In this document: positions 17,496 to 25,984 of the stretch, piece by piece
How the letters are laid out: every line of letters begins with the position of its first letter
Position numbering within the stretch: the first letter of the stretch is position 1
Assembly: GCA_003222895.1 (NCBI GenBank)
Contig: QHXI01000051.1
Span: forward strand, 1 to 63,120
Direction: 5' to 3'
DNA length: 63,120 bases
DNA from: Acidobacteriota bacterium
Lineage (GTDB): Bacteria; Acidobacteriota; Blastocatellia; Pyrinomonadales; Pyrinomonadaceae
The notes under the pieces: generated by a model
The model's input: the letters and a program-made list of their open reading frames with translations, nothing else
Database searches by the model: none
Told to the model about the DNA's origin: nothing
Program-made: the position numbers and the translations under genes

Positions 17496-18338
17496 CTAAA
17501 TCAAACTCTTCAAGCCTTCTTCGATGCCAATCTCCGGTTGCCAACTCAATTCGTGTTTGATGCGCGCGAGATCGGAAATGTAATTCAGGGGCACCGGCGC
17601 CGGCAGCTTCGCATCTTCATCGATCACCGGATTGCACTGAATCATCCCCCCGACCTTGTCGATGATTTCGCGCAGCGACAAGGCATTCTGGCGTCCGCCT
17701 CCAAGATTGTACAGACCATGTGTGACTGATGAATCGACGAAGGCACGACACGCGCGCGAGAAATCGTCGACGTGCAAAATGTCGCGCACAGGTTTGCCTT
17801 CGAGCGGCAAACGAATCGGCCAGCCGCGCTTCACCGACTCGACATAATGCGTGACGAACCCGTTCTGATTTCCTTCCGAAGACCGCCCATAAACGGTCGA
17901 GAGACGAAAGATGCAGGATCGAAAGTTTCGTTGCGCGGCGTAGTATTCAACATACTCTTCGGCGATCAGCTTAGACCATTCCAAGGCGGATTGATTCGCA
18001 TAGTCAGTGACGCAAGTCTCCGGCACTTCCTCGAAATTATCCGCGTGCGAGCCATAGACGTCTTTGGTCGAAGCGAAAATGAAAACCGAATTAGGTTCTG
18101 CCGAACGGAGCAGATTTACCGTGCCTTCGACGTTCGTGCGAAAGCACTGCTCGGCGTCGGCAGGGTCTTTGCTGAGATGAGCAGCGAGATGAACTATGAC
18201 TTCGTAGGCGCCGGCGCGCGCGGCATCGAGCGGACTTAAAATGTCGAGGTGCGATCGCCGCGACAGGTCTTCGGCACTAAAGAACCGGCGGACGTGAGTG
18301 CCGAGATAACCGCTGCCGCCTGTGACTAAGACTCGCAT
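17496..18338 (-). CDS. NAD-dependent epimerase/dehydratase, SDR family
   Basis: A 280-residue extended short-chain dehydrogenase acting on nucleotide sugars. It opens with MRVLVTGGSGYLGTHVRR (Rossmann NAD-binding), has STKDVYG for the active-site Ser/Thr region, and a LSTVYGR segment downstream. The usual YxxxK is not obvious: the corresponding region reads SALEWSKLIAEEY, where a Trp may take the Tyr position. This could mean altered catalysis or a binding-only role. It sits upstream of the two heptosyltransferases, consistent with supplying or modifying a core or O-antigen sugar. Confidence 0.83.
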   Translation of the reverse strand: MRVLVTGGSGYLGTHVRRFFSAEDLSRRSHLDILSPLDAARAGAYEVIVHLAAHLSKDPADAEQCFRTNVEGTVNLLRSAEPNSVFIFASTKDVYGSHADNFEEVPETCVTDYANQSALEWSKLIAEEYVEYYAAQRNFRSCIFRLSTVYGRSSEGNQNGFVTHYVESVKRGWPIRLPLEGKPVRDILHVDDFSRACRAFVDSSVTHGLYNLGGGRQNALSLREIIDKVGGMIQCNPVIDEDAKLPAPVPLNYISDLARIKHELSWQPEIGIEEGLKSLI

Positions 18339-18437
18339 GTTTCAGGTTTCAAGTTTCAGCTTTCAAGTTCGAGAATTCCCAAATTGATTTCACAATCCAG
18401 GAGTGCAACCTGAAACCTGAAACTTGAAACCTGAAAC
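18339..18437. repeat. Inverted GTTTCAGG/CCTGAAAC repeat, copy 1
   Basis: The left arm (18,339-18,367) starts GTTTCAGGTTTCAAGTTTCA. The right arm (18,409-18,437) is its reverse complement with two mismatches over 29 bases; the loop is 41 bases. The element exactly fills the gap between the epimerase start codon and the cysS stop codon. A second copy lies at 35,148-35,268. Confidence 0.85.
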
Positions 18438-19838
18438 TCATTTTCGTTTCCAGCGCACGCCGTCTTTCGTGTCTTCGAGAATGATGTCGCGCTCGGCGAG
18501 TTCGTCGCGAATCTCGTCCGCGCGTTTGAAATCGCGGCGATGGCGAGCCTCCTGACGCTCATCGATCAGCTTTTGAATTTCATCGTCGAGCATTTGCCGT
18601 CGAGATTCGCCGAATACATTCAGCACACTGTCGAAGCTTTTGATCGCTTCGAGCACTTCGCCCTGGTCGTCAGATCGCAACGCACCTTTTGCCAAAGCGG
18701 TATTAACTTCGCGCGTTAGATCGTGAACCGCGGCGAGCGCAACCGACGTATTCAGATCGTCGTCCATGCCGGCTTCGAAATCCTGTAGCGCTCGCTGCGT
18801 TGCCGAAGAAAGCTTTTCGTTGCGACCAACTTCGGTTTTTGCTTCTTCAACGCGGGCGCGAAAATCGCGCAAGCTCGCCACAGTCTTCTCGGCGCCGCGC
18901 AACGCATCGAAGGTGAAGTTGAGTTGCTTACGCGGCGGCACGCTCAACAGAAAATAGCGAATCGCGGGTGCGGTGAATCCCTTCTCGATCAGATCGCGAT
19001 ACGTGTAGTAATTGCCCTTAGATTTCGACATCGTTTCGCCTTCGACCTTCAGATGTTCGAAGTGAAACCAATAGCGCGCGAACCGCTTGCCGGTGGCGCC
19101 TTCGCTTTGGGCAATTTCGTTTTCGTGATGCGGAAAAACCAGATCGATTCCGCCGAGGTGCAAGTCAAAGGTCTCGCCGAGATACTTCATCGACATCGCC
19201 GAACATTCGATGTGCCAGCCGGGACGGCCGCGGCCGATGCTTGTTTCCCAATTGGGTTCATCCTCTTTCGTCGGTGCTTTCCAAAGAGCGAAATCGCGCG
19301 CGTCTTCCTTTTCATACTTGTCGGTGTCGACGCGTTGGCTGCCGCCCGCGATGTTACCGGCGAAATTGATCTTCGAAAGTTTGCCGTAATCCGGAAACGA
19401 GGTGATTCGATAATAAATCGAATCATCAGATCGATAGGCGTGGCTTTTTTGCTCGAGTCTTTCAATCAGATCGGCCATCTCAGCGATATGGCGCGTGGCG
19501 CGCGGCGCGACGTCGGGACGCTCGCAGCCGAGCGCGTCAAAATCTTCCCAAAAGGCTTTGATGTAACGCGCGGTGTACTCATCGATCGTCTTACCTGCCC
19601 CGGCTGCCTTCGCGATAATTCGATCATCGACGTCGGTGAGATTCATGACGGAAGTAACGCGAAGCCCTTTGAACTTCAGATAACGACGCAGGATATCGGC
19701 AGCAATCGTCGAGCGAAAATTTCCAATGTGTCCAAAATCCCAAACCGTCGGTCCGCAGTAATAGAACTTCGCTTCGCCTTCAACCATTGGCCGAAATTCT
19801 TCGAGCTGACCGGACAACGTATTGTGAATGCGCAACAT
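18438..19838 (-). CDS. cysS: Cysteine-tRNA ligase
   Basis: A 466-residue class I aminoacyl-tRNA synthetase that charges tRNA-Cys. The zinc/ATP motifs are in place: FYCGPTVWDFGHIGNFRS (first Cys ligand and HIGH-type box), WHIECSAMS (second Cys), HHENEIAQSEG and MSKSKGN (KMSKS loop). The C-terminal helical anticodon domain is full length. The ATG begins MLRIHNTLSGQ, the usual family start. The stop codon abuts the inverted GTTTCAGG repeat. Confidence 0.97.
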   Translation of the reverse strand: MLRIHNTLSGQLEEFRPMVEGEAKFYYCGPTVWDFGHIGNFRSTIAADILRRYLKFKGLRVTSVMNLTDVDDRIIAKAAGAGKTIDEYTARYIKAFWEDFDALGCERPDVAPRATRHIAEMADLIERLEQKSHAYRSDDSIYYRITSFPDYGKLSKINFAGNIAGGSQRVDTDKYEKEDARDFALWKAPTKEDEPNWETSIGRGRPGWHIECSAMSMKYLGETFDLHLGGIDLVFPHHENEIAQSEGATGKRFARYWFHFEHLKVEGETMSKSKGNYYTYRDLIEKGFTAPAIRYFLLSVPPRKQLNFTFDALRGAEKTVASLRDFRARVEEAKTEVGRNEKLSSATQRALQDFEAGMDDDLNTSVALAAVHDLTREVNTALAKGALRSDDQGEVLEAIKSFDSVLNVFGESRRQMLDDEIQKLIDERQEARHRRDFKRADEIRDELAERDIILEDTKDGVRWKRK

Positions 19839-19889
19839 TGAGGCTGAGTCTAGGGAAGGGAATTCGGTGAGTCAAACAGAGCGTTTTCG

Positions 19890-20156
19890 TCAGAAGTCCG
19901 ACCGTGAGGGAGGGCTCAATCGGTACGCGGGATAGTCATGCTCAGCGATTTCTTCACGCATGCGGTGGAGTTCGCTCCATACGCGCTCAGGTGGTGAGTT
20001 CAACTGATTCTCGAGAGCTAATCGTGTGCGATACTTCTCTGAGAGAGCGTGAAGGCCTTTTTGGAAATTCAGTTGCGCGACCTTATCCAACAGAGCTTGC
20101 TGCTCTGACGATTCAAGATCGCTGATCACATTTGCGAGATCGTCAATCGATTGCAT
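19890..20156 (-). CDS. Small uncharacterised protein
   Basis: An 88-residue, helix-prone, charged protein (LANVISDLESSEQQALLDKV...). The middle is rich in Arg/Glu (KYRTRLALENQL, ELHRMREEIAEHDYPAYR), resembling the general character of small antitoxin or addiction-module subunits, but I do not recognise a family. An AGGAAG lies shortly before the ATG. No toxin-like partner is seen in the 247 bases upstream. It may be an orphan antitoxin or an unrelated small protein. Confidence 0.55.
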   Translation of the reverse strand: MQSIDDLANVISDLESSEQQALLDKVAQLNFQKGLHALSEKYRTRLALENQLNSPPERVWSELHRMREEIAEHDYPAYRLSPPSRSDF

Positions 20157-20403
20157 GGGAAAAACTTCCTAATGTCGCTATGGTATCGTTTCGCGTCGAA
20201 GGTTGGCAACTCTCATGAATTGGAACGAGCTCACTACAGGGACAGTAGCGGATCGGAAGGCCCCGAGCAGAGCGATATTTTGTATCGGTCTTCTCGGAGG
20301 CCCGTCAGTTGGTTATTGTTTTCCCTTAATGAGATCTCTCATCGCCATACGAGCGAAGAGGTTCGCCCAACGGGTTCGCGAAAAAGGCTAAGCCAAAGCT
20401 CGT

Positions 20404-21492
20404 TCAGCCTTCATTTTTGAAGTGTTCAAAGCCTCGCGGTTCAAGTTTCCAGGTTCGATTCTTCTCCGTGATATTCATAATGCCCGCGTCTGTGATTTCG
20501 CCGATGCGGGAAATTGGGACGCCGTCGACGAGTTTCGGCAGGCGCGAAGCGTTCTTCGGGTCGACCGTGAACAGGAGTTCGAAGTCTTCGCCGCCGTGCA
20601 ACGCGAGGGCGAGCGGATCGAGCGCGCGCCGGCCGCACAGATGTCTCACATCTTCATCGAGAGGTATCGAAGCCGAATCGATCAAAGCGCCGACGTCGCT
20701 TTCTTTGCACAAGTGATAGAGATCGGACGAGAGGCCATCGCTGAGATCGATCATAGCCGTTGCGAGACGCTCTTCACCGAGCACGATTCCCCAGCCGACG
20801 CGTGGTGATGGGCGGAGCTGGCGCAGAAGGAGAGTTTGAATTGAGTCGTCATCGGATTTCTCTGTCACTCGATCGGATAAGCCCTGCCTTACAGTCGGGC
20901 TAGTGCTCGGTTCTGACTCCCGACCCCCGACTCCAGACTCCTGCTTCATTTGTGCGCCTTTCTCAATCAACTTCAACCCAGCGGCTGCGCCTCCGAGCGT
21001 TCCCGTCAGGTAGATTTGATCGCCCGGCTGGGCGCCGGATCGTAATATCGCCGCGCCCGACGCAACTTCGCCAAGGACGACCGAATCGATCACGATGCCT
21101 TGCTTTGATTCTGACACGTCGCCGCCGGTGAGCGTCACTCCGAATTGATCGGCAAGCGCAAAGAAGCCTTCGAAGAATTCATCCTTGAACTTGTTATCCC
21201 AGGTTTCGCGAGACATGCCAATCGAAAGAAAAGACCAGGACGGCCGCGCGCCCATCGACGCGATGTCCGACAAAGAAACGGCTAGGGCTTTGTGACCGAG
21301 CAGGCCCGGCGGCGTGGCGTTGCGAATAAAGTCGATTTCCTCGACCAGTAGATCGGTGGTGACGATCAAATCCCGATTGCCAACTTCAGCGATCACCGAC
21401 GCATCGTCGCCGATGCCCTTGATTACACGAGTCGAATGTTTGCGTGATTGAGTTTGGCGCCGAAGCTGATCGATGAAATCGAATTCGTTCAT
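20404..21492 (-). CDS. thiL: Thiamine-monophosphate kinase
   Basis: A 362-residue kinase that phosphorylates thiamine monophosphate to the active diphosphate. ATP/metal motifs are present: KGIGDDASVI, TTDLLVEEIDF, ALAVSLSDIASMGA, GGDVSES and the later DLSDGLSSDL, HGGEDFELLF. Between about residues 176 and 215 there is a low-complexity insertion (GVGGRESEPSTSPT...) not typical of ThiL. It is encoded by a GACTCC-type repeat (20,914-20,942) and stays in frame. Neighbours are not thiamine genes. Confidence 0.93.
   Translation of the reverse strand: MNEFDFIDQLRRQTQSRKHSTRVIKGIGDDASVIAEVGNRDLIVTTDLLVEEIDFIRNATPPGLLGHKALAVSLSDIASMGARPSWSFLSIGMSRETWDNKFKDEFFEGFFALADQFGVTLTGGDVSESKQGIVIDSVVLGEVASGAAILRSGAQPGDQIYLTGTLGGAAAGLKLIEKGAQMKQESGVGGRESEPSTSPTVRQGLSDRVTEKSDDDSIQTLLLRQLRPSPRVGWGIVLGEERLATAMIDLSDGLSSDLYHLCKESDVGALIDSASIPLDEDVRHLCGRRALDPLALALHGGEDFELLFTVDPKNASRLPKLVDGVPISRIGEITDAGIMNITEKNRTWKLEPRGFEHFKNEG
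20914..20942. repeat. GACTCC-type simple repeat inside thiL
   Basis: On the plus strand the stretch reads as near-repeats of GACTCC(C/A)GAC over about 29 bases, within the thiL reading frame. It encodes the low-complexity Gly/Ser/Glu insert. Its composition resembles the simple dispersed repeats in this window rather than the surrounding codons. Confidence 0.5.
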
Positions 21493-21651
21493 GAAGAAAC
21501 GGTCACGCGCGCTAGAATGAAAGAGAATTTGCCACAGATAAACGCGGATTTCACGGTCAAGAGAGTTGTGGTCTCAACTGTGAATATTGGTGCTCATCCG
21601 ACGGCCGTCTCAATTTTTTCTTTGGTTCCCTGCGACTTTGTCGCGATCTCG

Positions 21652-22824
21652 TCACAGATTCCGACGCATCGATTCAAGGCCGCCTTCGATCATCTCGATT
21701 GACGTGGAGAACGAAAAACGCACGCGGCCTTCGCCTTGAGGACCAAAGACCACGCCAGGCACTGTGGCAACTTGCGCTCTATTAAGCAGGACTTCGGCGG
21801 CCGTGCGACTGTCCTTGTCGATTCCCTTCACATCAGGAAATACATAGAACGCGCCGGCGGGCGGTGTGCAGGTCAAGCCGAGTTCGTTCAAACCCGCCAC
21901 TAACAAATCGCGCCGCTCACGATAAGCGGCACGCGACGTTTCCAGGAAATCTGATTCGGTGGTAAAGGCGGCGAGCGCAGCCCACTGCGTCGGCGTCGAA
22001 ACGCCATTCGAAGAATACAACACAGCCTTGGCGAGACCGGTCATCCAGGGCTCCGACGCAACGGCGTATCCAACGCGCCAACCCGTCATCGCGTAGGATT
22101 TAGAAAGCGTGAAAGAAGTAATCGTTCGTTCGAACATTCCGGGCAGGGAAGCGATCGAAACGTGCTCGCCTTCATAGACGATGTCTTCATAAGCTTCGTC
22201 GGCGATTACCACCAGATCGTGGTCGATCGCGAACTGTGCGACCGCTTCGGTTTCTTCGCGAGTGAACACGGCGCCTGAAGGATTGGTCGGCGTGTTGAAA
22301 TAGATCGCGCGCGTGCGGTTGGTGAGGTAGCGAGCAAGTGTTTCACGAACGCCGCTGTCTCGCGCTTCGGTCGTTGGCACGGGCACAAAACGCCCGCCGC
22401 AATGCGCAACCAGATCTTTTATCGGAGTCCAGTAAGGCGAGAAGATCAGCACGTCGTCTTCGGGATCGACAATCGATTGGAAGGCTCCGAACAGTCCCTG
22501 CATTCCACCGTTGACGACGATCACATTTTCGGACGACGCGTCGATGTGGTTGCGCTCTTGAAGCTTGTAGGCGATTGCGTGCCGCAATTCTGAAATCCCC
22601 GATGAAGGCGCGTAGCGAGTCTTGTTCTCAGCGAGCGCGGAACTGATCGCCTGCTTGATGTAATCAGGCGTCTGACGATAAGGCTCGCCGCCTTCGAACT
22701 GATAGACAGTCTCGCCGCGCGCGCGCAACTCGATCACGCGATTGCGAATTTGCACGATGTCGGAAAAGCCAACTTCGTCGAAGCGCTTTGCCAGACGAAA
22801 TGAAGCCCGGGCAGTTGCTGACAA
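21652..22824 (-). CDS. PLP-dependent aminotransferase, class I/II
   Basis: A 390-residue fold-type I aminotransferase. The pyridoxal-phosphate lysine lies in SFTLSKSYAMTGWRVGY, preceded by the TPTNPSGAVFTREE segment (Asn contacting PLP) and VIADEAYEDIVYEG (Asp/Tyr contacts). The C-terminal Arg of RVRFSFSTS binds the substrate carboxylate. Aspartate, aromatic or related amino acids are possible; the sequence is closest in style to AspC-like enzymes of subgroup I-gamma. Length is normal. Confidence 0.92.
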   Translation of the reverse strand: MSATARASFRLAKRFDEVGFSDIVQIRNRVIELRARGETVYQFEGGEPYRQTPDYIKQAISSALAENKTRYAPSSGISELRHAIAYKLQERNHIDASSENVIVVNGGMQGLFGAFQSIVDPEDDVLIFSPYWTPIKDLVAHCGGRFVPVPTTEARDSGVRETLARYLTNRTRAIYFNTPTNPSGAVFTREETEAVAQFAIDHDLVVIADEAYEDIVYEGEHVSIASLPGMFERTITSFTLSKSYAMTGWRVGYAVASEPWMTGLAKAVLYSSNGVSTPTQWAALAAFTTESDFLETSRAAYRERRDLLVAGLNELGLTCTPPAGAFYVFPDVKGIDKDSRTAAEVLLNRAQVATVPGVVFGPQGEGRVRFSFSTSIEMIEGGLESMRRNL

Positions 22825-22981
22825 GTTGATGCGGCCTCCTGGACTGAAGAGAGTTGATCGGAAGAGGCGCGATTATAGCTTGCGCGATTTGCAGCGTCCA
22901 TTCGCGAACCTTAATCGGAGGCCAACATACCGTTGTCCGGCGGGGATCCGCCTTAGTCTCGAGTCAATCGACCTTCGTCCA

Positions 22982-23086
22982 GAGCTGACGAAACCCCGTC
23001 GGGAGCTGACGAAACCCCGTCGGGAGCTGACGAAACCCCGTCGGGAGCTGACGAACCCCCGTCGGAAGCTGACGAACCTTCGTCGA
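22982..23086. repeat. Tandem array of five 21-base units
   Basis: Five consecutive units start GAGCTGACGAAACCCCG at 22,982, 23,003, 23,024, 23,045 and 23,066. The first three are identical; units 4 and 5 carry one and several changes. A partial unit precedes the array. Each unit contains GACG...CGTC, so each can form a small hairpin. Confidence 0.9.
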
Positions 23087-23142
23087 GGACAAACGTAACT
23101 TGGTTAGCGGGGCTTTGCCTTAAAAGGCGGATTATCAGTCGA

Positions 23143-23175
23143 TTTATGAGACAAACGGCGGTTTTGTCTCATAAA
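23143..23175. terminator. Perfect 13-bp hairpin, possible terminator
   Basis: TTTATGAGACAAA (23,143-23,155) pairs perfectly with TTTGTCTCATAAA (23,163-23,175) around a 7-base loop. It lies downstream of the minus-strand 638-residue gene. There is no T-run after it in either direction, so it may be an mRNA-stabilising or protein-binding site instead. Confidence 0.5.
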
Positions 23176-23324
23176 TGTGATTTGCTCCGAATCTATTTAG
23201 GGCAGACGTCCTAATTGTTTAGTGTGCAGTTACTCCGTCGATATCCTGTTTCTCGGCAACAGGTATTTGGTGGATTCCAGGCTACGTATGCTCTGTGGCA
23301 CAATCAGTGTCTTAGGCTTCACAG

Positions 23325-25241
23325 TCACGGCTGCCTGACCAGAATCACATCCCAAGCCCACCGACCGACATGCTGATGCTTCGCATCGGCAACCTTTGCA
23401 CGATAACGAAACTGGTTGCCGTATTCATCAGTCCGCTTCGACAGTTTGTAATCGAGGGAAATTGAATCAACTCCAAGCTCAGGCAAGGTGTGCAATTCCG
23501 CAGGCTCGGAAACACCATTGTGATTGATGTCTTGCCAGAGTCTTAGTCTTGAGAAAACAGTATCTCGATCGTCGATCACGCCATCGCCGTTGCCGCCGTT
23601 CGCTGGCTTGTCATACTCAGCCAAAGCAAGAAATCCATTTCGCTCTACTCCAGGAGGCGGCTGGGGCTGTGGAGTAAAGTTGCCAAACATTTCGGTCCCG
23701 TTGTCGATAACGCGGTTGCTATTACGATCTAGGACAAGCCATGCGTCATCAGATCCGCCGACTGTCCATGCGATCTTTTCCTTCACTCTGTCGCTGTTGA
23801 GGTCGAACGAAACTCCCCCTACGGCGTCCGTGAGGGCGAAGCCATCGCCGGCAATATCTATCAAGACCGGAGTACCATAGCAACTATAGCCATTATCAGA
23901 GCAGCAGAGAGCAAAACTGAAATAACCATGGGCACATCCAGTGGGCCCGCAAGATGATTCGCCGCCACAGGGATTTCCCACTTGGTCGACACATCGGCAA
24001 AACCGCGTATCCCAGTTGCAGGTGGGTGGTTGGCAGCTCAGAACCAACGTGCACTGACAACAATCGGAGCCGTCGTTGTACTTATCTGGTGGGCAATTAT
24101 AGTTGGATTGGTAAACGGTGCGATCGGCATATTCGCCGTCGCATCCTTCGCCACATGCCCAGCCAACGCCGCCTTGACCGTCTGGCGCGCACTGACAATT
24201 TGTCGGGTTGGGTCTCGTGGCCGGGTTGCAAGTTGGGGAAGGAGATGGGCTCGGCGAGGGACTCGGAGATGGCGATGGCGACGCGCATGCGATCAGGTCG
24301 AATTGTGTGCACCAAACTCCCAAGCCTTCGCATTCGAAATCGGCCCGCTCTGTTAACTGACAATGGCCGTTCGGATCCCCAGAACTAACAATCTGGTAAG
24401 TACGAGCTGCGCTGCTACAGGCACAAATATATGTGTCCGGCTTCGCGAAAATGCAATCGGTGCCTGGACAGTTGAGGTCGGGGACTGACATTTCAGGGCT
24501 GATGAAAAATGTGTAGTCCAGAAAAAAAGTAGCCGGCACAATTGCTGCCGGCTTAGATAGTAGCGAGTGCGCTCGCAAAGCAGAAACACGATCTCGCTTC
24601 TTCAATCGCGCAGCGCTTTTGACAGTCTTCTCAGGACCTTCTCGACAGGAGGCAGTCGAAGATTCCTCATTCTTAAACGGATAGCTTTCTCCCGCACTGT
24701 TAAAACCGGTGCCGTCCCCAAAACTCAACTGGACAAATTTAATTCTTACCCTTAAGGGATCCGCGGCATTTCTCCTAAGCTTAAGCTCACGCCACCCTCG
24801 TTGCTTTTCCTCTGCAATGGCAAAAGTATGAGTTTCTCCCGCACGGATTGGTACATCATCGATGTTCGCGCGAGTTTCGTAGTGAATGAAATCGTCCCTC
24901 CCGTATCGCAGCAAGAAGGCAACTGGGTTGTCGTTCTCACTCTTAAGATCTGGAAGCATGAGCCAGAATTCTAAAAAATAAATCGGTTTATCCCCGACGT
25001 TGGTAACTTCCAACTCAAAGTCACCCAGCCAATTTGAATTACTCAAATCCTTAAATTTGGACTCTTTTTCACTTTTGAGCTTCACTTTTATCGGCACTTG
25101 CTTCGGTATGTTGTTATCAACCTCTCTTCCTTGTTGGCGTAAGGCGGATGGGTGGACTCCAACAACTAGAAGCCCTAACGCCATGCTTGCCAATAGAAAC
25201 GCTAGTATTAATCTTACGTATAAGACTTGTTTGGATTTCAT
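23325..25241 (-). CDS. Large secreted protein with calcium-loop-like C-terminal module
   Basis: A 638-residue exported protein. A signal/anchor occupies about 1-30. Residues about 45-200 form a beta-rich domain shared with the next upstream gene ([26 protein letters not shown], then LSFGDGTG). A Cys-rich middle follows with a Ser-Pro repeat linker ([15 protein letters not shown]). The C-terminal part from about 455 reads [19 protein letters not shown], with Asp/Asn loops such as [20 protein letters not shown] and [10 protein letters not shown], like EF-hand or dockerin-type calcium loops. Surface or secreted location is inferred. Its start overlaps the upstream gene by 4 bases. Confidence 0.78.
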   Translation of the reverse strand: MKSKQVLYVRLILAFLLASMALGLLVVGVHPSALRQQGREVDNNIPKQVPIKVKLKSEKESKFKDLSNSNWLGDFELEVTNVGDKPIYFLEFWLMLPDLKSENDNPVAFLLRYGRDDFIHYETRANIDDVPIRAGETHTFAIAEEKQRGWRELKLRRNAADPLRVRIKFVQLSFGDGTGFNSAGESYPFKNEESSTASCREGPEKTVKSAARLKKRDRVSALRAHSLLSKPAAIVPATFFLDYTFFISPEMSVPDLNCPGTDCIFAKPDTYICACSSAARTYQIVSSGDPNGHCQLTERADFECEGLGVWCTQFDLIACASPSPSPSPSPSPSPSPTCNPATRPNPTNCQCAPDGQGGVGWACGEGCDGEYADRTVYQSNYNCPPDKYNDGSDCCQCTLVLSCQPPTCNWDTRFCRCVDQVGNPCGGESSCGPTGCAHGYFSFALCCSDNGYSCYGTPVLIDIAGDGFALTDAVGGVSFDLNSDRVKEKIAWTVGGSDDAWLVLDRNSNRVIDNGTEMFGNFTPQPQPPPGVERNGFLALAEYDKPANGGNGDGVIDDRDTVFSRLRLWQDINHNGVSEPAELHTLPELGVDSISLDYKLSKRTDEYGNQFRYRAKVADAKHQHVGRWAWDVILVRQP

Positions 25242-25984
25242 GTTTCAGCCCCCTTCAATGCTGCCGGTCTTTGTCTTGATGAATACGCTTGAGACAACCT
25301 AGGAAAACTAAGACGGGCCTCAGTTTCTTTCCCGTCATTCGCATTCGGGCGTTCGCGGCAAGGCGCGTTTGAAGACTGATCTTTCTTAAAAGGATAACTT
25401 CTGCCATCGCGACCCCGATAACCCGTTCCGTCGCCGTAGCTCAATTGAGTCAAGCTGATTTCAAGATGCTTGGGATCTACCCTTTTTTCCCTCAGTTTAT
25501 GTGCTAACCAGCCTTTTTGATCTGATGCTGGGATAGTAAGAGAAATCGTTGCGCCCGGCAAAATAGGTACGTCTTCCGGGACGGGACGAGTATCGAAATC
25601 AGTGAAATCCGGTCGACCATAGCGCAAGACGGCGCCAACACTGTGGCCATTAGGGTCAAAGACATCAGAATAGATTAGCCATAAGTCGAGGTAGTAAATC
25701 GGTTTGTCAGAGACATTAGTAATCTCCAGTTCAAAATCCCGATACCAATCCGAGTTATTCAAGTCCTTGATTCTCTTTTCCTTCTCGGCTCTAAGTTTGA
25801 TCTTTATTGGTACATGATCCTGGACCTTGTTTTCGATTACTCTTTCCGTCGATTGAGTCTTACCGCTGCCACCTGATCGGGCGGCGACCGCCAATAATCC
25901 CAGAGATGTTCCTAGAACTAACAGTGCAACTAATAATCTTAGATTGGCGGATTTCATGAGCGAGGCGTCAATGTCTTTGCGCAT
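25238..25984 (-). CDS. Secreted protein, short paralogue of the downstream gene
   Basis: About 248 residues from the ATG at 25,984, which has AAGGAAGG about 10 bases upstream. A signal segment ([20 protein letters not shown]) is followed by a beta domain homologous to that of the 23,325-25,241 protein: shared stretches include [21 protein letters not shown] and LSYGDGTG, and a YPFKK-(N/D)-(E/Q)SS-type end. It then stops, lacking the Cys-rich and calcium-loop modules. It overlaps both neighbours (17 bases upstream, 4 bases downstream), indicating a coupled three-gene operon. Function unknown. Confidence 0.75.
   Translation of the reverse strand: MRKDIDASLMKSANLRLLVALLVLGTSLGLLAVAARSGGSGKTQSTERVIENKVQDHVPIKIKLRAEKEKRIKDLNNSDWYRDFELEITNVSDKPIYYLDLWLIYSDVFDPNGHSVGAVLRYGRPDFTDFDTRPVPEDVPILPGATISLTIPASDQKGWLAHKLREKRVDPKHLEISLTQLSYGDGTGYRGRDGRSYPFKKDQSSNAPCRERPNANDGKETEARLSFPRLSQAYSSRQRPAALKGAET

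Larger units (their letters stand above)
22825..23324. other. 500-base gap with tandem repeat and hairpin
   Basis: No credible gene is seen. The plus-strand open frame that crosses the gap is generated by the 21-base tandem repeat. The region contains the repeat (22,982-23,086) and a strong 13-bp hairpin (23,143-23,175), described separately. The rest is unassigned. Confidence 0.6.

Noticed and set aside
20151-20420. Toxin partner for the small 88-residue protein
   Set aside because: The open frames in the gap have no toxin motifs and conflicting frames. There is no support for a toxin-antitoxin pair.
22982-23086. Possible CRISPR array
   Set aside because: The 21-base units are directly adjacent, with no spacers, and no cas gene is present. 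It is a plain tandem repeat.
22742-23098. Plus-strand open frame with ELTKPRR repeats
   Set aside because: It is produced by the tandem repeat read through and overlaps the aminotransferase start. There is no ribosome-binding site or homology-like sequence.
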